From FACHB-1406 sp034189065 (GTDB lineage Bacteria; Cyanobacteriota; Cyanobacteriia; Cyanobacteriales; Spirulinaceae): DNA of 64,000 nt. The position numbers were made by a program, and so were the translations under genes. The number at the start of each line of letters is the position of its first letter. The first letter of the stretch is position 1. Positions 42,940 through 51,787 of the stretch are shown piece by piece. The notes beneath the pieces were generated by a model. That model ran no database searches. It had not been told where the DNA came from and saw only the letters and a program-made list of their open reading frames with translations. Location: positions 15,073 to 79,072 of the forward strand of contig JAXHVQ010000009.1 of assembly GCA_034189065.1 (NCBI GenBank). Reading direction: 5' to 3'.

Positions 42940-43587
42940 TTAAAACGGGAGCGGCAAATTGGGAAGATTGTTCGCCGCGTTTCTTAAACTTTGTGCAATT
43001 TCTACCAAGCGATCGCCGTTGACGTGCAAATCTCGCTCTGGGTAATTTTGCAGAATTTCTAACGGCGTTACTCGATCGTCGGGGAGCGCTGAATTAACAA
43101 TTGCAGAGCGCAAAGCTTGGTGGTTTTCTGCATTGTCAGGCGAACCGACAATTTCCCCCGCGCGATCGAGGAGGAATTGTCCTGCAACGCTATCGAGCAG
43201 GCTTTCTAAGAGTCTTCCCTTCACCGGCACACCTTGGTTCAATACCCGCCGCAACTCTTCAGGATTTCGATTGGCAAGGCGTAAATAGGCGGCTAATGCT
43301 AAGGAAACTTCTCCCGTTTCGGCTAAGCGAGTTAAGTCGGCAACCGAAACGGGTGCTTGTAGAAGTCCGTACTTGAGAACAACGCGCTCTGCCGCTCGAG
43401 CGGGAAAGGGAGCTATACCGATTGAGAGCGCGATCGCGAGAGGAATCCAGCGATTGAGCCTTGTTCGTCGGGAAAGAAAGCTATTTGGAGAAGTTGAGTT
43501 TGAAATTATTTTACTCCCTATTGAATCAATTTTAGGTGGAAAAAAGGCGAGTATCGAGAGGTATAATTTAAGGTTGAAACGTTCCAT
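42940..43587 (-). CDS. Stand-alone DUF1400 secreted protein
   Basis: The mature part ERVVLKYGLLQAPVSVADLT, RNPEELRRVLNQGVPVKG, LDSVAGQFLLDRAGEIV, NHQALRSAIV and TPLEILQNYPERDLHVNGDRL is DUF1400, the domain usually fused in front of a cyanobacterial alpha/beta hydrolase. No hydrolase is attached here. A signal peptide (RWIPLAIALSIGIAPFPARA) is present, but preceded by about 44 odd residues from the only ATG. The true start may be an unseen non-ATG codon. The start overlaps the pentapeptide gene by 20 bases, implying cotranscription. Confidence 0.8.
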   Translation of the reverse strand: MERFNLKLYLSILAFFPPKIDSIGSKIISNSTSPNSFLSRRTRLNRWIPLAIALSIGIAPFPARAAERVVLKYGLLQAPVSVADLTRLAETGEVSLALAAYLRLANRNPEELRRVLNQGVPVKGRLLESLLDSVAGQFLLDRAGEIVGSPDNAENHQALRSAIVNSALPDDRVTPLEILQNYPERDLHVNGDRLVEIAQSLRNAANNLPNLPLPF

Positions 43588-44140
43588 CGGGCAAAATTGC
43601 CCCCCTTAACTGTACCCCCTGCCAAACACTATTTTCAACCTCTGCCCCCCTGAGATCGGCTCCTCTTAAATTGGCTCCCGCGAGGTTCGCATTTACGAGA
43701 TCGGCATCCCAAAGCAGCGATCGCCTTAAGTCCGCATTGCTCAAATTGGCGGCAAATAGTTTGGCTCGAATTAAACTTGCTCCTGTCAAAATTGTATTGG
43801 CTAAATTGGCTCGCATCAAACCCGCAACTTGTAAATTAGCTCCAGTTAAATTTGCGCCGCCGAGATTGGCATCAATCAAACTGGCACCCGCTAAATTTGC
43901 GCCGCCGAGATTGGCATTTCTGAGATCGGCGCGAGTTAAATCCGCCGCTGCTAAATTAACTCCGCGTAAGTCGGTATTGCTTAATCTTGCATCGACTAAC
44001 ATCGCGCCGCTTAAGTCGCAATTAACGCAACTTCCTGTTTGGCGAAATTGTTCGAGTTGGACGCGATCGAGTGCCTTTGCTTCGGGAATTGCCAGACCGA
44101 AAAAAGCTAGCATTAATCCCAACTTATTATACCATTTCAC
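43568..44140 (-). CDS. Exported pentapeptide repeat protein
   Basis: The GTG at 44140 is preferred because AGGA lies about 10 bases upstream and it gives a good signal peptide (KWYNKLGLMLAFFGLAIPEAKA). The mature 168 residues hold a Cys pair (GSCVNCDLSGA). About 25 A(D/N)Lxx pentapeptides follow (LRGVNLAAADLTRADLRNANL and on), which fold into a right-handed quadrilateral beta helix. Such proteins are common in cyanobacteria and mostly unassigned. Gap of 11 bases to the upstream glycosyltransferase-like gene. Confidence 0.88.
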   Translation of the reverse strand: MKWYNKLGLMLAFFGLAIPEAKALDRVQLEQFRQTGSCVNCDLSGAMLVDARLSNTDLRGVNLAAADLTRADLRNANLGGANLAGASLIDANLGGANLTGANLQVAGLMRANLANTILTGASLIRAKLFAANLSNADLRRSLLWDADLVNANLAGANLRGADLRGAEVENSVWQGVQLRGAILPDGTFQP

Positions 44141-44151
44141 GATTCTTTTTC

Positions 44152-44997
44152 CTATAAAAGATGGGTTAAATCGAACCAAAACTTATGACGCACCGGACTG
44201 ACATAATGGCGTAAAACAATAGTATCGCCTGCGTAGCGATCGCGGTAAATAAATTCGTCGTCGCGCGCCATAATATAGCTTCGAGGACACAGCGGCAGGG
44301 CATGATTCTCGTGTAGCGTCAAGTGAACCATTGTTTGTTCGGTAAAGTAATTGGGTGCTGTTTTCATCGCTAAAAAACGCTCCATTGCCAAACTCCAGTC
44401 GAGGTTATCTTTAAATAAAATAAAGCCTCCATTGACAGGATGCACTTTTTCTGAGTCATTTTTGAGAATGCGTTCGTCCAAAGCATGGGTTTCGTCAGGG
44501 AGATAGTAAGATTTGCGATCGCGCGCCGTCGCAAGTTCGACTAATTCTGCGGCTTTCGGGAAAAAGAGAATATCCGAATCAATATATAGTGTGGAACCGA
44601 CAACGGGAATTGAAAGGATCGCTGCCAGCTTTTTTCCCATTGGATTTTGCTTGGCATAAGTATAAACCGCTTGGGGAAGATCGGTTCCCGCAAATTGAGT
44701 TAAGGGAATAATTTTAACGCAGGGATGGATCTGCTCGAGCAAGTTTAAACTGTTTTGAGTATAGCTTCCGTCGGAAATAATCGCGAACGTTGTAGGGATT
44801 CCGACGTGGCGCAAAAATGAGCGAATACTTGCCACTTGTTCGGGTAAATCTCGCTCGCACGATAAGGCATAAGCAGAAATAGGAACGGTTCTCGTTTGGG
44901 GAATAGGACGGCGAACCAGTTGAGGTAATATTTTAGAATAGAGAGAGCGATTGAACTTGCCTTTTGCCCGGGCAAAGCGATAGCCAAAATTAACCAT
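44152..44997 (-). CDS. GT-A-fold glycosyltransferase-like protein
   Basis: This 281-residue protein has TVPISAYALSCERDLPEQVASIRSFLRHV near residues 38-66 and the DxD-type motif YIDSDILFF about residue 140, expected to bind Mn2+ and a nucleotide sugar. VNGGFILFKDNLDW and YFTEQTMVHLTLH follow, a pattern seen in GT8-like enzymes. Acceptor and donor are unknown. It lies in a minus cluster of three sugar-transfer genes (44152, 45007, 46216), suggesting a surface polysaccharide role. Confidence 0.72.
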   Translation of the reverse strand: MVNFGYRFARAKGKFNRSLYSKILPQLVRRPIPQTRTVPISAYALSCERDLPEQVASIRSFLRHVGIPTTFAIISDGSYTQNSLNLLEQIHPCVKIIPLTQFAGTDLPQAVYTYAKQNPMGKKLAAILSIPVVGSTLYIDSDILFFPKAAELVELATARDRKSYYLPDETHALDERILKNDSEKVHPVNGGFILFKDNLDWSLAMERFLAMKTAPNYFTEQTMVHLTLHENHALPLCPRSYIMARDDEFIYRDRYAGDTIVLRHYVSPVRHKFWFDLTHLL

Positions 44998-45006
44998 TAT
45001 TCGGAT

Positions 45007-46098
45007 TCAATTGCGATTTTTCAAAGCTTTAAGTCGCGCGATCGCGTCTTTCCCAACAAAAGAGAGTCCGTATTTCAAGCTTAACTCCAAACCGAGCGAT
45101 CGCCAACCAAATAATTCGACCCATTCTCGTACGCTTTGCTGAAATAGAGATAAGCGCAGTTTGCCAAAGTTGTCTCGACAAATTCCGTGCAGCGATTCTT
45201 TAGCTTTTTGACGAAGAGAATGTTCTAAGTTAGGATTTGAATACACTTTTTTACATAAGTCAAAAGCCTCTTTAGCCCAAATATTCATTTGCTGGGCTGA
45301 TTTTGCTCCTTCGTGAATGCGCCAATTGGCTACAATTTTGGGTTCAAAGACAAAGTGATAACCCTGAATCATTAATCGCAGCAGAAATTCTTGATCCATG
45401 CAGTGTTTGAGAGACTCATCGATATAGTTATTTTCCTCGAAGATTTTGTGGGTATAAAAAACAGAATGATTGCACACGCCCGAGTACGGAATCATTTTTT
45501 CCGACTCCGCTTCTGTCATCACCGGGTAAGCTTGTAGGAATTGACCGCTTTCATTCACAAAATTAATATTACCATAGACTGCATCGGCTTGGGGACAATC
45601 TCTTAATTTACAGGCGGCATAAAAAAAGGCTTGAGGTTGATAAAAGTCGTCGGAATTTTGCCACCCAATCAATTTTCCCGTTGCGCGCCGAAAGCCTTTA
45701 TTCAGAGCATCGGATTGGCCGCGATCGCGTTCGCTTATCCAAGATAGATAAGGGTCGTATTTTTGTAAAATATCCAGCGTATTATCGGTACTGCCGCCGT
45801 CGATAACCCAATATTCTAGGTTGGGATAACCTTGGAGTAAAATCGAACGGATGGTTTCTTCAAGATAATGACCTTGATTGTAACTCGGCGTGATAATACT
45901 AATACGAGGACACCGGGAACCGTCCGGGAGTGCAGAAAAAGGTTCGGTTTGTTTTGTCCAAGGCCAACCTATTTTTCCGGGGAGGGGAGGAGGTAAATCT
46001 TGGAGCGAGAGGGCAGTTGAAATAAGGGACACAGCTTTGGGTTTTAGGTTTTGGGTTTTGGGTTTTGGGTTTTGGGTTCTGGGTTTTAAGTTTTGCAT
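45007..46098 (-). CDS. Family 2 glycosyltransferase
   Basis: This 363-residue enzyme has a typical GT2 core: RISIITPSYNQGHYLEETIRSIL, the donor-binding YWVIDGGSTDNTLDIL, GQSDALNKGFRRATG, WQNSDDFY (the metal-binding DxD equivalent) and the base region HCMDQEFLLRLMIQGYHF. The N-terminal 22 residues (MQNLKPRTQNPKPKTQNLKP) are translated from CCCAAAA tandem repeats, and a GTG at 46032 directly after them is a plausible true start. It sits 9 bases upstream of the next glycosyltransferase gene. Confidence 0.88.
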   Translation of the reverse strand: MQNLKPRTQNPKPKTQNLKPKAVSLISTALSLQDLPPPLPGKIGWPWTKQTEPFSALPDGSRCPRISIITPSYNQGHYLEETIRSILLQGYPNLEYWVIDGGSTDNTLDILQKYDPYLSWISERDRGQSDALNKGFRRATGKLIGWQNSDDFYQPQAFFYAACKLRDCPQADAVYGNINFVNESGQFLQAYPVMTEAESEKMIPYSGVCNHSVFYTHKIFEENNYIDESLKHCMDQEFLLRLMIQGYHFVFEPKIVANWRIHEGAKSAQQMNIWAKEAFDLCKKVYSNPNLEHSLRQKAKESLHGICRDNFGKLRLSLFQQSVREWVELFGWRSLGLELSLKYGLSFVGKDAIARLKALKNRN

Positions 46099-46175
46099 CC
46101 GAAGACAAATGACAAAAGACCAAAGACAAATGACTAAACTAGGTTTTAAGTTTTACATCCGAAGACTAATGAGCT
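46038..46175. repeat. TTTTGGG heptamers and a flanking direct repeat
   Basis: Seven or more TTTTGGG-type units run 46038-46092. A block reading TTTTAAGTTTTGCATCCG recurs with one change (46086-46103 and 46145-46162), with ATGACAAA-type heptamers between. Confidence 0.75.
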
Positions 46176-46203
46176 GTACGGGCGGGGTTACCCCGCCCCT
46201 ACC
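46176..46203. repeat. GC-rich near-palindrome, copy 2
   Basis: GTACGGGCGGGGTTACC and its near-complement; same core as 31584-31610. Confidence 0.75.
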
Positions 46204-46215
46204 AAGGACAAAGGA

Positions 46216-47487
46216 CTAAACTAGGTTGGGATCGGACACTGTTTCCCGATTTAAGTTTAACTCCTGACCTTTTAAAACTTGATAGTAAAGTTCGAGGTAA
46301 CGTTGAGTTTGTTGTTCCAGGGAATACTCTTTCTCGGCGATCGCGCGGCAATTTTGACTTAGGCGATCGCGTCCTTCGTCGAGTAATTCGACAATTCCTT
46401 GCCTAAAATCCCGGCAGTTTTCGGGTTCGGCTAAATACCCCGTCACTCCCGGACGCACTAAATCGGGAACCCCGCCTATTTTATAAGAAACCATCGGCGT
46501 ACCACAAGCCAGACTTTCCTGTAAAACGAGGGGAAGATTGTCGGCGCGCGTGGGAAAGAGAAATAAATCCGCCGCACTATAAGCAATTGCCTTGAGGCGA
46601 TCGCTTCCAACATATCCTAAATTTAGACTCGCCATTCCAACCGCTTCTGCCATCGCCTCGCCGCCATTTCCCAGCGTTAGCAGCAGCGTTTCTGCTTTGA
46701 GGGAAGGGGGAAGTTCGTCGAGGGATGCCGCTAACAAATCCCCTCCTTTACGAGGTTCGTTGAGATGTTCGGCGGCAAACATCAACACTCGTTTTCCTGC
46801 TGGAATTCCCAGTAGAGAACGACATTGTTGGGGATCGAGGGGTTGATAGGCTTGTAGATCGATGCCGTAGGGGATATGATGAATATCAAAGTTTGATAGT
46901 AAGCTCGCTCGGGCGCGATCGCGCAGCCAACGACTGGGGGCAACAATTGTCAATGTCGAACGCTGATAAAGCCACTCCTTCAGCTTCCATTCCAGGCGCG
47001 TATTGTCCGTACCAATACCGGGATAAATGTGAGGATAAGGACATCTGCCGCAACCCGTTTTCCAGCGATCGCAATCGTAACTGTAGGCGCAGTGTCCGGT
47101 GAATGCCCACATATCGTGTAGCGTCCAAACTGCGGGTTTGTTCTGGGTTAATCGAGGAAGAACGGCATAGTTAAAATACCCGGCATGAAGATTGTGAAAG
47201 TTCAGTAAATCTGCGGATTGACAAACCGGGTGTTGTGGAAGGTCGAAACTGCCAACAAGGTTGAGATAATTGAGACCCATCGGGCGAGTGAGGCGGGAGA
47301 GTTGATGTTCGAGGCGCAAGCGGCGCGGAACTCGGGCGACGCGATCGCTACTGGTTTTCTGTTCGCCCACTAAGAGTCGAGAGTCAATCCCCTCAGATAA
47401 TAAACCTCGATGAAGGCGATAGGCGGCGATCGCGGCCCCCCCAGCACAGTCGGATTGATTGACGTGCAAGATTTTTAAGTTCGGCAA
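46216..47487 (-). CDS. Family 4 glycosyltransferase
   Basis: This 423-residue GT-B enzyme has the N-terminal acceptor domain with ILHVNQSDCAGGAAIAAYRLHRGL and TLHDMWAFTGHC, and a Cys-rich patch YDCDRWKTGCGRCPYPH. The C-terminal donor domain has FAAEHLNEPRKGGDLL, YSAADLFLFPTRADNLPLVLQESLACGTPMVSYKIGGVPDLV (the GT4 E-x7-E motif). It begins at a TTG with AGAGG upstream. Together with 45007 and 44152 it suggests glycan assembly, product unknown. Confidence 0.9.
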   Translation of the reverse strand: MPNLKILHVNQSDCAGGAAIAAYRLHRGLLSEGIDSRLLVGEQKTSSDRVARVPRRLRLEHQLSRLTRPMGLNYLNLVGSFDLPQHPVCQSADLLNFHNLHAGYFNYAVLPRLTQNKPAVWTLHDMWAFTGHCAYSYDCDRWKTGCGRCPYPHIYPGIGTDNTRLEWKLKEWLYQRSTLTIVAPSRWLRDRARASLLSNFDIHHIPYGIDLQAYQPLDPQQCRSLLGIPAGKRVLMFAAEHLNEPRKGGDLLAASLDELPPSLKAETLLLTLGNGGEAMAEAVGMASLNLGYVGSDRLKAIAYSAADLFLFPTRADNLPLVLQESLACGTPMVSYKIGGVPDLVRPGVTGYLAEPENCRDFRQGIVELLDEGRDRLSQNCRAIAEKEYSLEQQTQRYLELYYQVLKGQELNLNRETVSDPNLV

Positions 47488-47677
47488 CCGAACAACCTCT
47501 CTCGTTTCTGGCTTCAGCTCTTCAAGTTTACACGAGTGAGGGTGGGATGGAGTTTAACCGAAAAGGGTTAACCCATTCCTCTTCCCCCAACTAAACTGGC
47601 TCAATTGTACAGGCTGCCCGACAATACAGCCTTTCGATCTCCAATTCATTTTCCAACACGCTACGCGCGCCATCGTC

Positions 47678-49183
47678 CTAAGAAGGCGAACGGCCATAAA
47701 CATAGGTTAAATGACTGAGGCGATCGCGCAACTGCGGACTCAAATCCTCTGCCCGATAGCGCCAACCCCAGTTCCCTTCGGCACTTCCGGGTTTATTCAT
47801 CCTCCCCTCGTTCCCCAATCCTAATAAATCCTGCAAAGGAAGGATGGCACAATTGGCAAGGGAACCAAAGGCAAGGCGAATCAGACTCCAATGAATGCCT
47901 TCGGCATCGATACACCCAAGATAGTCGAGAACGCGCTGCTGTTCTTCGGGCGATCGCCCATTGAACCAGCCGACTGTCGTATCGTTATCGTGGGTTCCGG
48001 TATAAACCACGCAGTTAGGATTCGTATAATTAAAGGGCAAAAAGGGATTAGCGCGATCGCTATCAAAGGCAAAGTGCAAAACTTTCATCCCCGGAATCTC
48101 AAATTCATCCCGCAATGCTTCAACTTCGGGCGTAATCATTCCCAAATCTTCAGCGACAATCGGCAGTTTTCCCAACTCCTCTTCTAACTGCTTAAAAAAC
48201 GCTTCGCCCTTCGCTTTCACCCATTTTCCCCGAATCGCATCCGTCGCACCTTCGGGAACCGCCCAAAACGCTTCCAGCCCTCGAAAGTGGTCGATCCGCA
48301 CGATATCCACATAAGCGAGCATTCCTTCGACTCGTTGAATCCACCACTTAAAGTTGGTTTTTTCAAGATACTTCCAGTCATAAACCGGATTTCCCCACAA
48401 TTGCCCCGTCGCGCTGAAATAGTCGGGGGGAACGCCTGCCATCATCGCCGGTTTCCCGGTTTTAGCGTTAAGGACAAAGATATCGGGATGAGACCAAACG
48501 TCGGCGCTATCGGGAGAAACATAGATCGGGATATCGCCAAAAATGCGAACGCCTTTGTCGTTGGCGTATTGTTTGAGGCTACTCCACTGGCGGAAAAATT
48601 CAGACTGAACGTATTGATGGAAGAAGATTTCATCCTGTAAGCGATCGCGCCATTCCTTCAGTGCCGTTGCATCGCGTTTAATCAGTTCGGGCTCCCAATT
48701 ATGCCAACTCGCGCCACCATGCGCCTCTTTCAGGGCCATAAACAGCGCATAATCATCCAACCAATGGGCGTGGGTTTGACAAAATTGCTGAAATTGCTCC
48801 TTGCGTTCTGGGTTAGCGCGATCGTTAAAATTTTGACAAGCCTTGCGCAATAAAGGCATTTTAAACGCGATCGCGCCGTCATAGTCCACCGAGTCGGCGG
48901 GAAAGTCCCCGACACTCGCCAAGTCCTCTGAGGAGAGTAACCCTTCCGACTCGAGCCATTCCAAATTAATTAACAGAGGATTTCCGGCAAAGGCGGAGTA
49001 GCATAAATAGGGAGAATTGCCAAACCCCGTCGGGCCAAGGGGCAAAATTTGCCAAACCTGTTGGCCGCTTTCAGCGAGAAAATCCACAAAGCGATAAGCT
49101 GGCGCGCCCAAATCGCCAATGCCAAAGCGACCGGGGAAAGAAGTAGGATGGAGGACGATACCGCTCGTTCGTTTTAAAAACAT
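47678..49183 (-). CDS. malQ: 4-alpha-glucanotransferase (amylomaltase)
   Basis: This GH77 enzyme transfers maltooligosaccharide segments in glycogen or starch breakdown. The 501-residue protein has RTSGIVLHPTSFPGRFGIGDLG at the start, WQILPLGPTGFGNSPY, FGDIPIYVSPDSADVW, the nucleophile block VDIVRIDHFRGLEAFW, VAEDLGMITPEV (acid/base region) and GTHDNDTTVGWF. Length and motifs are normal. It is monocistronic, with a 190-base gap upstream of the GT4 gene. Confidence 0.96.
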   Translation of the reverse strand: MFLKRTSGIVLHPTSFPGRFGIGDLGAPAYRFVDFLAESGQQVWQILPLGPTGFGNSPYLCYSAFAGNPLLINLEWLESEGLLSSEDLASVGDFPADSVDYDGAIAFKMPLLRKACQNFNDRANPERKEQFQQFCQTHAHWLDDYALFMALKEAHGGASWHNWEPELIKRDATALKEWRDRLQDEIFFHQYVQSEFFRQWSSLKQYANDKGVRIFGDIPIYVSPDSADVWSHPDIFVLNAKTGKPAMMAGVPPDYFSATGQLWGNPVYDWKYLEKTNFKWWIQRVEGMLAYVDIVRIDHFRGLEAFWAVPEGATDAIRGKWVKAKGEAFFKQLEEELGKLPIVAEDLGMITPEVEALRDEFEIPGMKVLHFAFDSDRANPFLPFNYTNPNCVVYTGTHDNDTTVGWFNGRSPEEQQRVLDYLGCIDAEGIHWSLIRLAFGSLANCAILPLQDLLGLGNEGRMNKPGSAEGNWGWRYRAEDLSPQLRDRLSHLTYVYGRSPS

Positions 49184-49468
49184 TGCGTTGAATTTAAATG
49201 GGGAAGGACTTGCAGGAGCGATCGCACGAAGTTTATCGCTAAGCGCCTGTTGGAAGACGCGAACGGTAGCGCAAAATCCGGCTCAAAGACTCACTATAGC
49301 AGTCAAGGGAACCTTTTTGATTTGCTCGAGTTAGAACTCGCGCCGACTTTGCCTTCCTATTCTCAACTCGACGCAATGCGGATGCCATCTTCCCCCGGAG
49401 TTATACCATTTTCGCATCAATTGACCGGATCGAGCGATGAGGTCTAATACCAATTCCCAATTCCCAAT

Positions 49469-50461
49469 TCACTTGTCGCTTCCCAACAAATACAACAACG
49501 CCATCCGAACCGCCACGCCATTAGTCACCTGTTGCGAAACTAAACTCAGATGCGGATCGTCCATCAAATCGGAGCTAATTTCCACCCCTCGATTCGCCGG
49601 ACCGGGGTGTAAAATTTTAACATCGGGATGGCAAAGTTTGAGGCGATCGCGCGTAATGCCAAACTGTTGATGGTACTCTCGCAAACTCGGCAGCAAATGT
49701 TGCGCCATGCGTTCTTGTTGCAAGCGCAAGGCCATAATAAAGTTAGCCTCTTCCAGCGCGGGTTCGAGTCGAGAGTGTACAACTACCTTCCCTCTCGGCC
49801 TATCGTCGAGAAATTTGGTAAAAACTTGGGGAAGCAACGTTGGCGGTGCGGCGAGATGGACTTCCGCACCCGCTGCCGCGAGACTCCAAATATTGGAACG
49901 GGCTACCCGAGAGTGAAGAATATCGCCAACAATCGCAATTTTTTTGCCCTCCAGAAGTTCGACGCGGGGCGATTCTGGGTCGAGAACCGAAGTCATAGTA
50001 AATAAATCCAAAAGCGCTTGGGACGGGTGTTCGTGCTGTCCGTCGCCGGCATTGAGGATGCTGACCTTGGGGTTGAGTTGAGTCATGCCGCGCGCGATCG
50101 CCGCCGGAACCCCAGCTTCTCGATGGCGAATCACCATAATATCAGCTCCCATTGCCAAATAGGTCTTCGCCGTATCTAAAATCGTTTCGCCTTTAGTCAG
50201 AGAAGAGGTAGAGGGCGAAAAGCTGAGGGTATCGGCGGAAAGGCGCTTTGCAGCTAACTCAAAACTGCTGCGCGTTCGCGTCGAAGGTTCAAAAAATAAA
50301 ATTGCGACAACTTGACCTTGTAAAGCTGGAACTTTTTTGGTACGGCGCGAGAGAACTTCTCGAAAACTCGCTGTGGTTTGCAATATCGTATCGTATTCTG
50401 CTGGTGTAAAGTGAGCCAAACTCAGAATGTGATGGTGTTTCCAAGGGGTTGTTCCTGTCAT
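49469..50461 (-). CDS. pyrB: Aspartate carbamoyltransferase catalytic subunit
   Basis: This enzyme makes carbamoyl-aspartate, the second step of pyrimidine synthesis. The 330-residue protein shows the carbamoyl-phosphate site FFEPSTRTRSSFELAAKRL, the HREAGVPAAIA segment, HPSQALLDLFTM and the C-terminal HPGPANRGVEISSDLMDD typical of PyrB. No pyrI regulatory subunit is adjacent. It is monocistronic and divergent from the GerMN lipoprotein gene. Confidence 0.96.
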   Translation of the reverse strand: MTGTTPWKHHHILSLAHFTPAEYDTILQTTASFREVLSRRTKKVPALQGQVVAILFFEPSTRTRSSFELAAKRLSADTLSFSPSTSSLTKGETILDTAKTYLAMGADIMVIRHREAGVPAAIARGMTQLNPKVSILNAGDGQHEHPSQALLDLFTMTSVLDPESPRVELLEGKKIAIVGDILHSRVARSNIWSLAAAGAEVHLAAPPTLLPQVFTKFLDDRPRGKVVVHSRLEPALEEANFIMALRLQQERMAQHLLPSLREYHQQFGITRDRLKLCHPDVKILHPGPANRGVEISSDLMDDPHLSLVSQQVTNGVAVRMALLYLLGSDK

Positions 50462-50594
50462 TAATTTCCCAAGCGCGCTTTGCGCTGTTTTGCCAGACTT
50501 TTGAAGGCATCCTGAAGGGGGGGTGGTCGCCCCGAATAAAAAGAATATCTCTGAATTTTCAACCTAAGCTCTCTTCATCCGGGAGGCGTTCCCT

Positions 50595-51149
50595 ATGCAG
50601 CGTACCAAAAAACGTCTAACTTATCTTATTGTCGGACTGATGCTCGCGGGTGCGGGCGGCTGCGGTTTATCTGCGACACAGATGGACTCTTCTTCTGTTC
50701 CTTCGCCTTTATCGCTATCGGCTGGCGAGGCGACTGTCCCCCAAGCGACAGCAAAAGCGGTAGACCCAGCACCCTCCGAACAATCCAAGGCGATCGCCCA
50801 AAATACAACTTCGGTTACTCTATTTTACCCCGATAGTCGTTGCGAAACCCTCGTTCCCGAAACCGCCGCCGTTGCCGAAGAACAATCTTTAGATGCCGCG
50901 ATCGCGCGCGTCATTGCTAAGGCGGAAAGTGGAGATTTTGACCTCGCTGGCTACCGTGCGAGTGTGGAAAATGGCGTAGCAACCGTCGATTTGCGTCTTT
51001 CTCCTGATAGTCCGCGTCATTTTGTGTCGATGACCATGTGCGAACAGTTTGCGCTCTTTGGCAGTCTGCGCAAAACACTGACAGAAAATCCACAGTGGAA
51101 CGTTCGAGACGTACGCTTCACCGAAGAAGGTCAGGAAATTTTGTTTTAG
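50595..51149 (+). CDS. GerMN-domain lipoprotein
   Basis: This 184-residue envelope protein has a lipoprotein-type signal (RLTYLIVGLMLAGAGGCGL, Cys near residue 23), a Ser/Pro/Ala-rich linker (about 30-72), then a GerMN domain (SVTLFYPDSRCETLVPETAAVAEEQSLDAAIARVI, VENGVATVDLRL, FGSLRKTLTENPQWNVRDVRFTEEGQEI). GerMN domains occur in spore germination and cell-wall-associated proteins; in cyanobacteria the role is unknown. A GGAGG site lies about 9 bases before the ATG. Confidence 0.82.
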   Translation: MQRTKKRLTYLIVGLMLAGAGGCGLSATQMDSSSVPSPLSLSAGEATVPQATAKAVDPAPSEQSKAIAQNTTSVTLFYPDSRCETLVPETAAVAEEQSLDAAIARVIAKAESGDFDLAGYRASVENGVATVDLRLSPDSPRHFVSMTMCEQFALFGSLRKTLTENPQWNVRDVRFTEEGQEILF

Positions 51150-51154
51150 GGTTG

Positions 51155-51293
51155 GTCATTTGTCATTGGTCATTTGTCCTTTGTCCTTTGTTTCCATCTC
51201 CCCCTGCTTCCCCTGCTTCCCCTGCTTCCCCCGCTTCCCCCACTCCCCCACTCTCCCACTCCCCCACTCTCCCGCTCTCTCCCTCCCCCTCAG
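51155..51293. repeat. Compound tandem repeats after the GerMN gene
   Basis: Heptamers of the TTTGTCC/TCATTTG type are followed by CCCCTGCTTC decamers and CTCCCCCA units, all pyrimidine-rich on the plus strand. Confidence 0.8.
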
Positions 51294-51429
51294 CATTCTA
51301 TAAGTATTATTGCTCGCTCAGTTGCTCGATCCCTCCGCGCTCTCCCACAGCAAATCTGAAAACTTTCTGATTTTGTGGCGAGCTTCACAGGAATTTCACA
51401 TAAGTCTGTCATACTTACGTATAGTGTGC

Positions 51430-51489
51430 AGATGATAGGTGTGCAGACATTCAACCCCAACTCTAGCAAGAGTTGGGACTTTTTTTTGG
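51430..51489 (+). ncRNA. Candidate short RNA ending at a strong intrinsic terminator
   Basis: CCCAACTCT (51456-51464), loop AGCA, AGAGTTGGG (51469-51477), then AC and at least eight T. No gene ends upstream on this strand within 300 bases, so the terminator needs its own transcript. A TATAGT box at 51420-51425 would start an RNA near 51431. The identity is unknown. Confidence 0.4.
51456..51489 (+). terminator. Strong Rho-independent terminator
   Basis: Perfect 9-bp stem, 4-base loop and a T8 tail. Confidence 0.75.
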
Positions 51490-51693
51490 AGAGGTAGATG
51501 AGGAGGGTGTAGAGGTCGGCGATCGCGACTTTGGGGATTTTGCGGACAACCGAGAGCGCGATCTCGTTCTCGATAGAGTAGAGCGATCCGTAAAGCTGAA
51601 TCCTTCGGATCCGCAATTTCTCGCATCTAGTCGGCTTCGTGGAAGCTGTCGGTTAGGGGAAATTGGGAAAAGTGAGAGCGATTTATTGAAGCA

Positions 51694-51736
51694 GTAGCGA
51701 GCTCTACAGTTCTATTGTATAATTTGGGGTACGTTT
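51694..51736 (+). promoter_or_regulatory. Candidate NtcA-type promoter for the zinc-ribbon gene
   Basis: GTA (51694-51696), eight bases, TAC (51705-51707), then 23 bases to TACGTT (51731-51736), fitting the GTAN8TAC-N22/23-TAN3T layout of NtcA-activated promoters. A TATAAT at 51718-51723 offers an alternative ordinary -10. A chance match is quite possible. Confidence 0.3.
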
Positions 51737-51787
51737 AGCCAGAATTAAAAATATTTATAATTAATTTTTTAGAACTGGGCGGTAGCT

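Larger units (their letters stand above)
51150..51787. other. Gene-poor region: minisatellites, candidate sRNA, regulatory sites
   Basis: No protein gene is supported. GTCATTTGTC/TTTGTCC repeats (51155-51190), CCCCTGCTTC and CCCCCACTCT arrays (51198-51293), a strong terminator (51456-51489) and a candidate NtcA-type promoter (51694-51736) lie here. Confidence 0.6.

Noticed and set aside
51290..51697. Overlapping frames on both strands around the isolated terminator
   Set aside because: No ribosome sites, no family resemblance, and they cross the terminator and tandem repeats.
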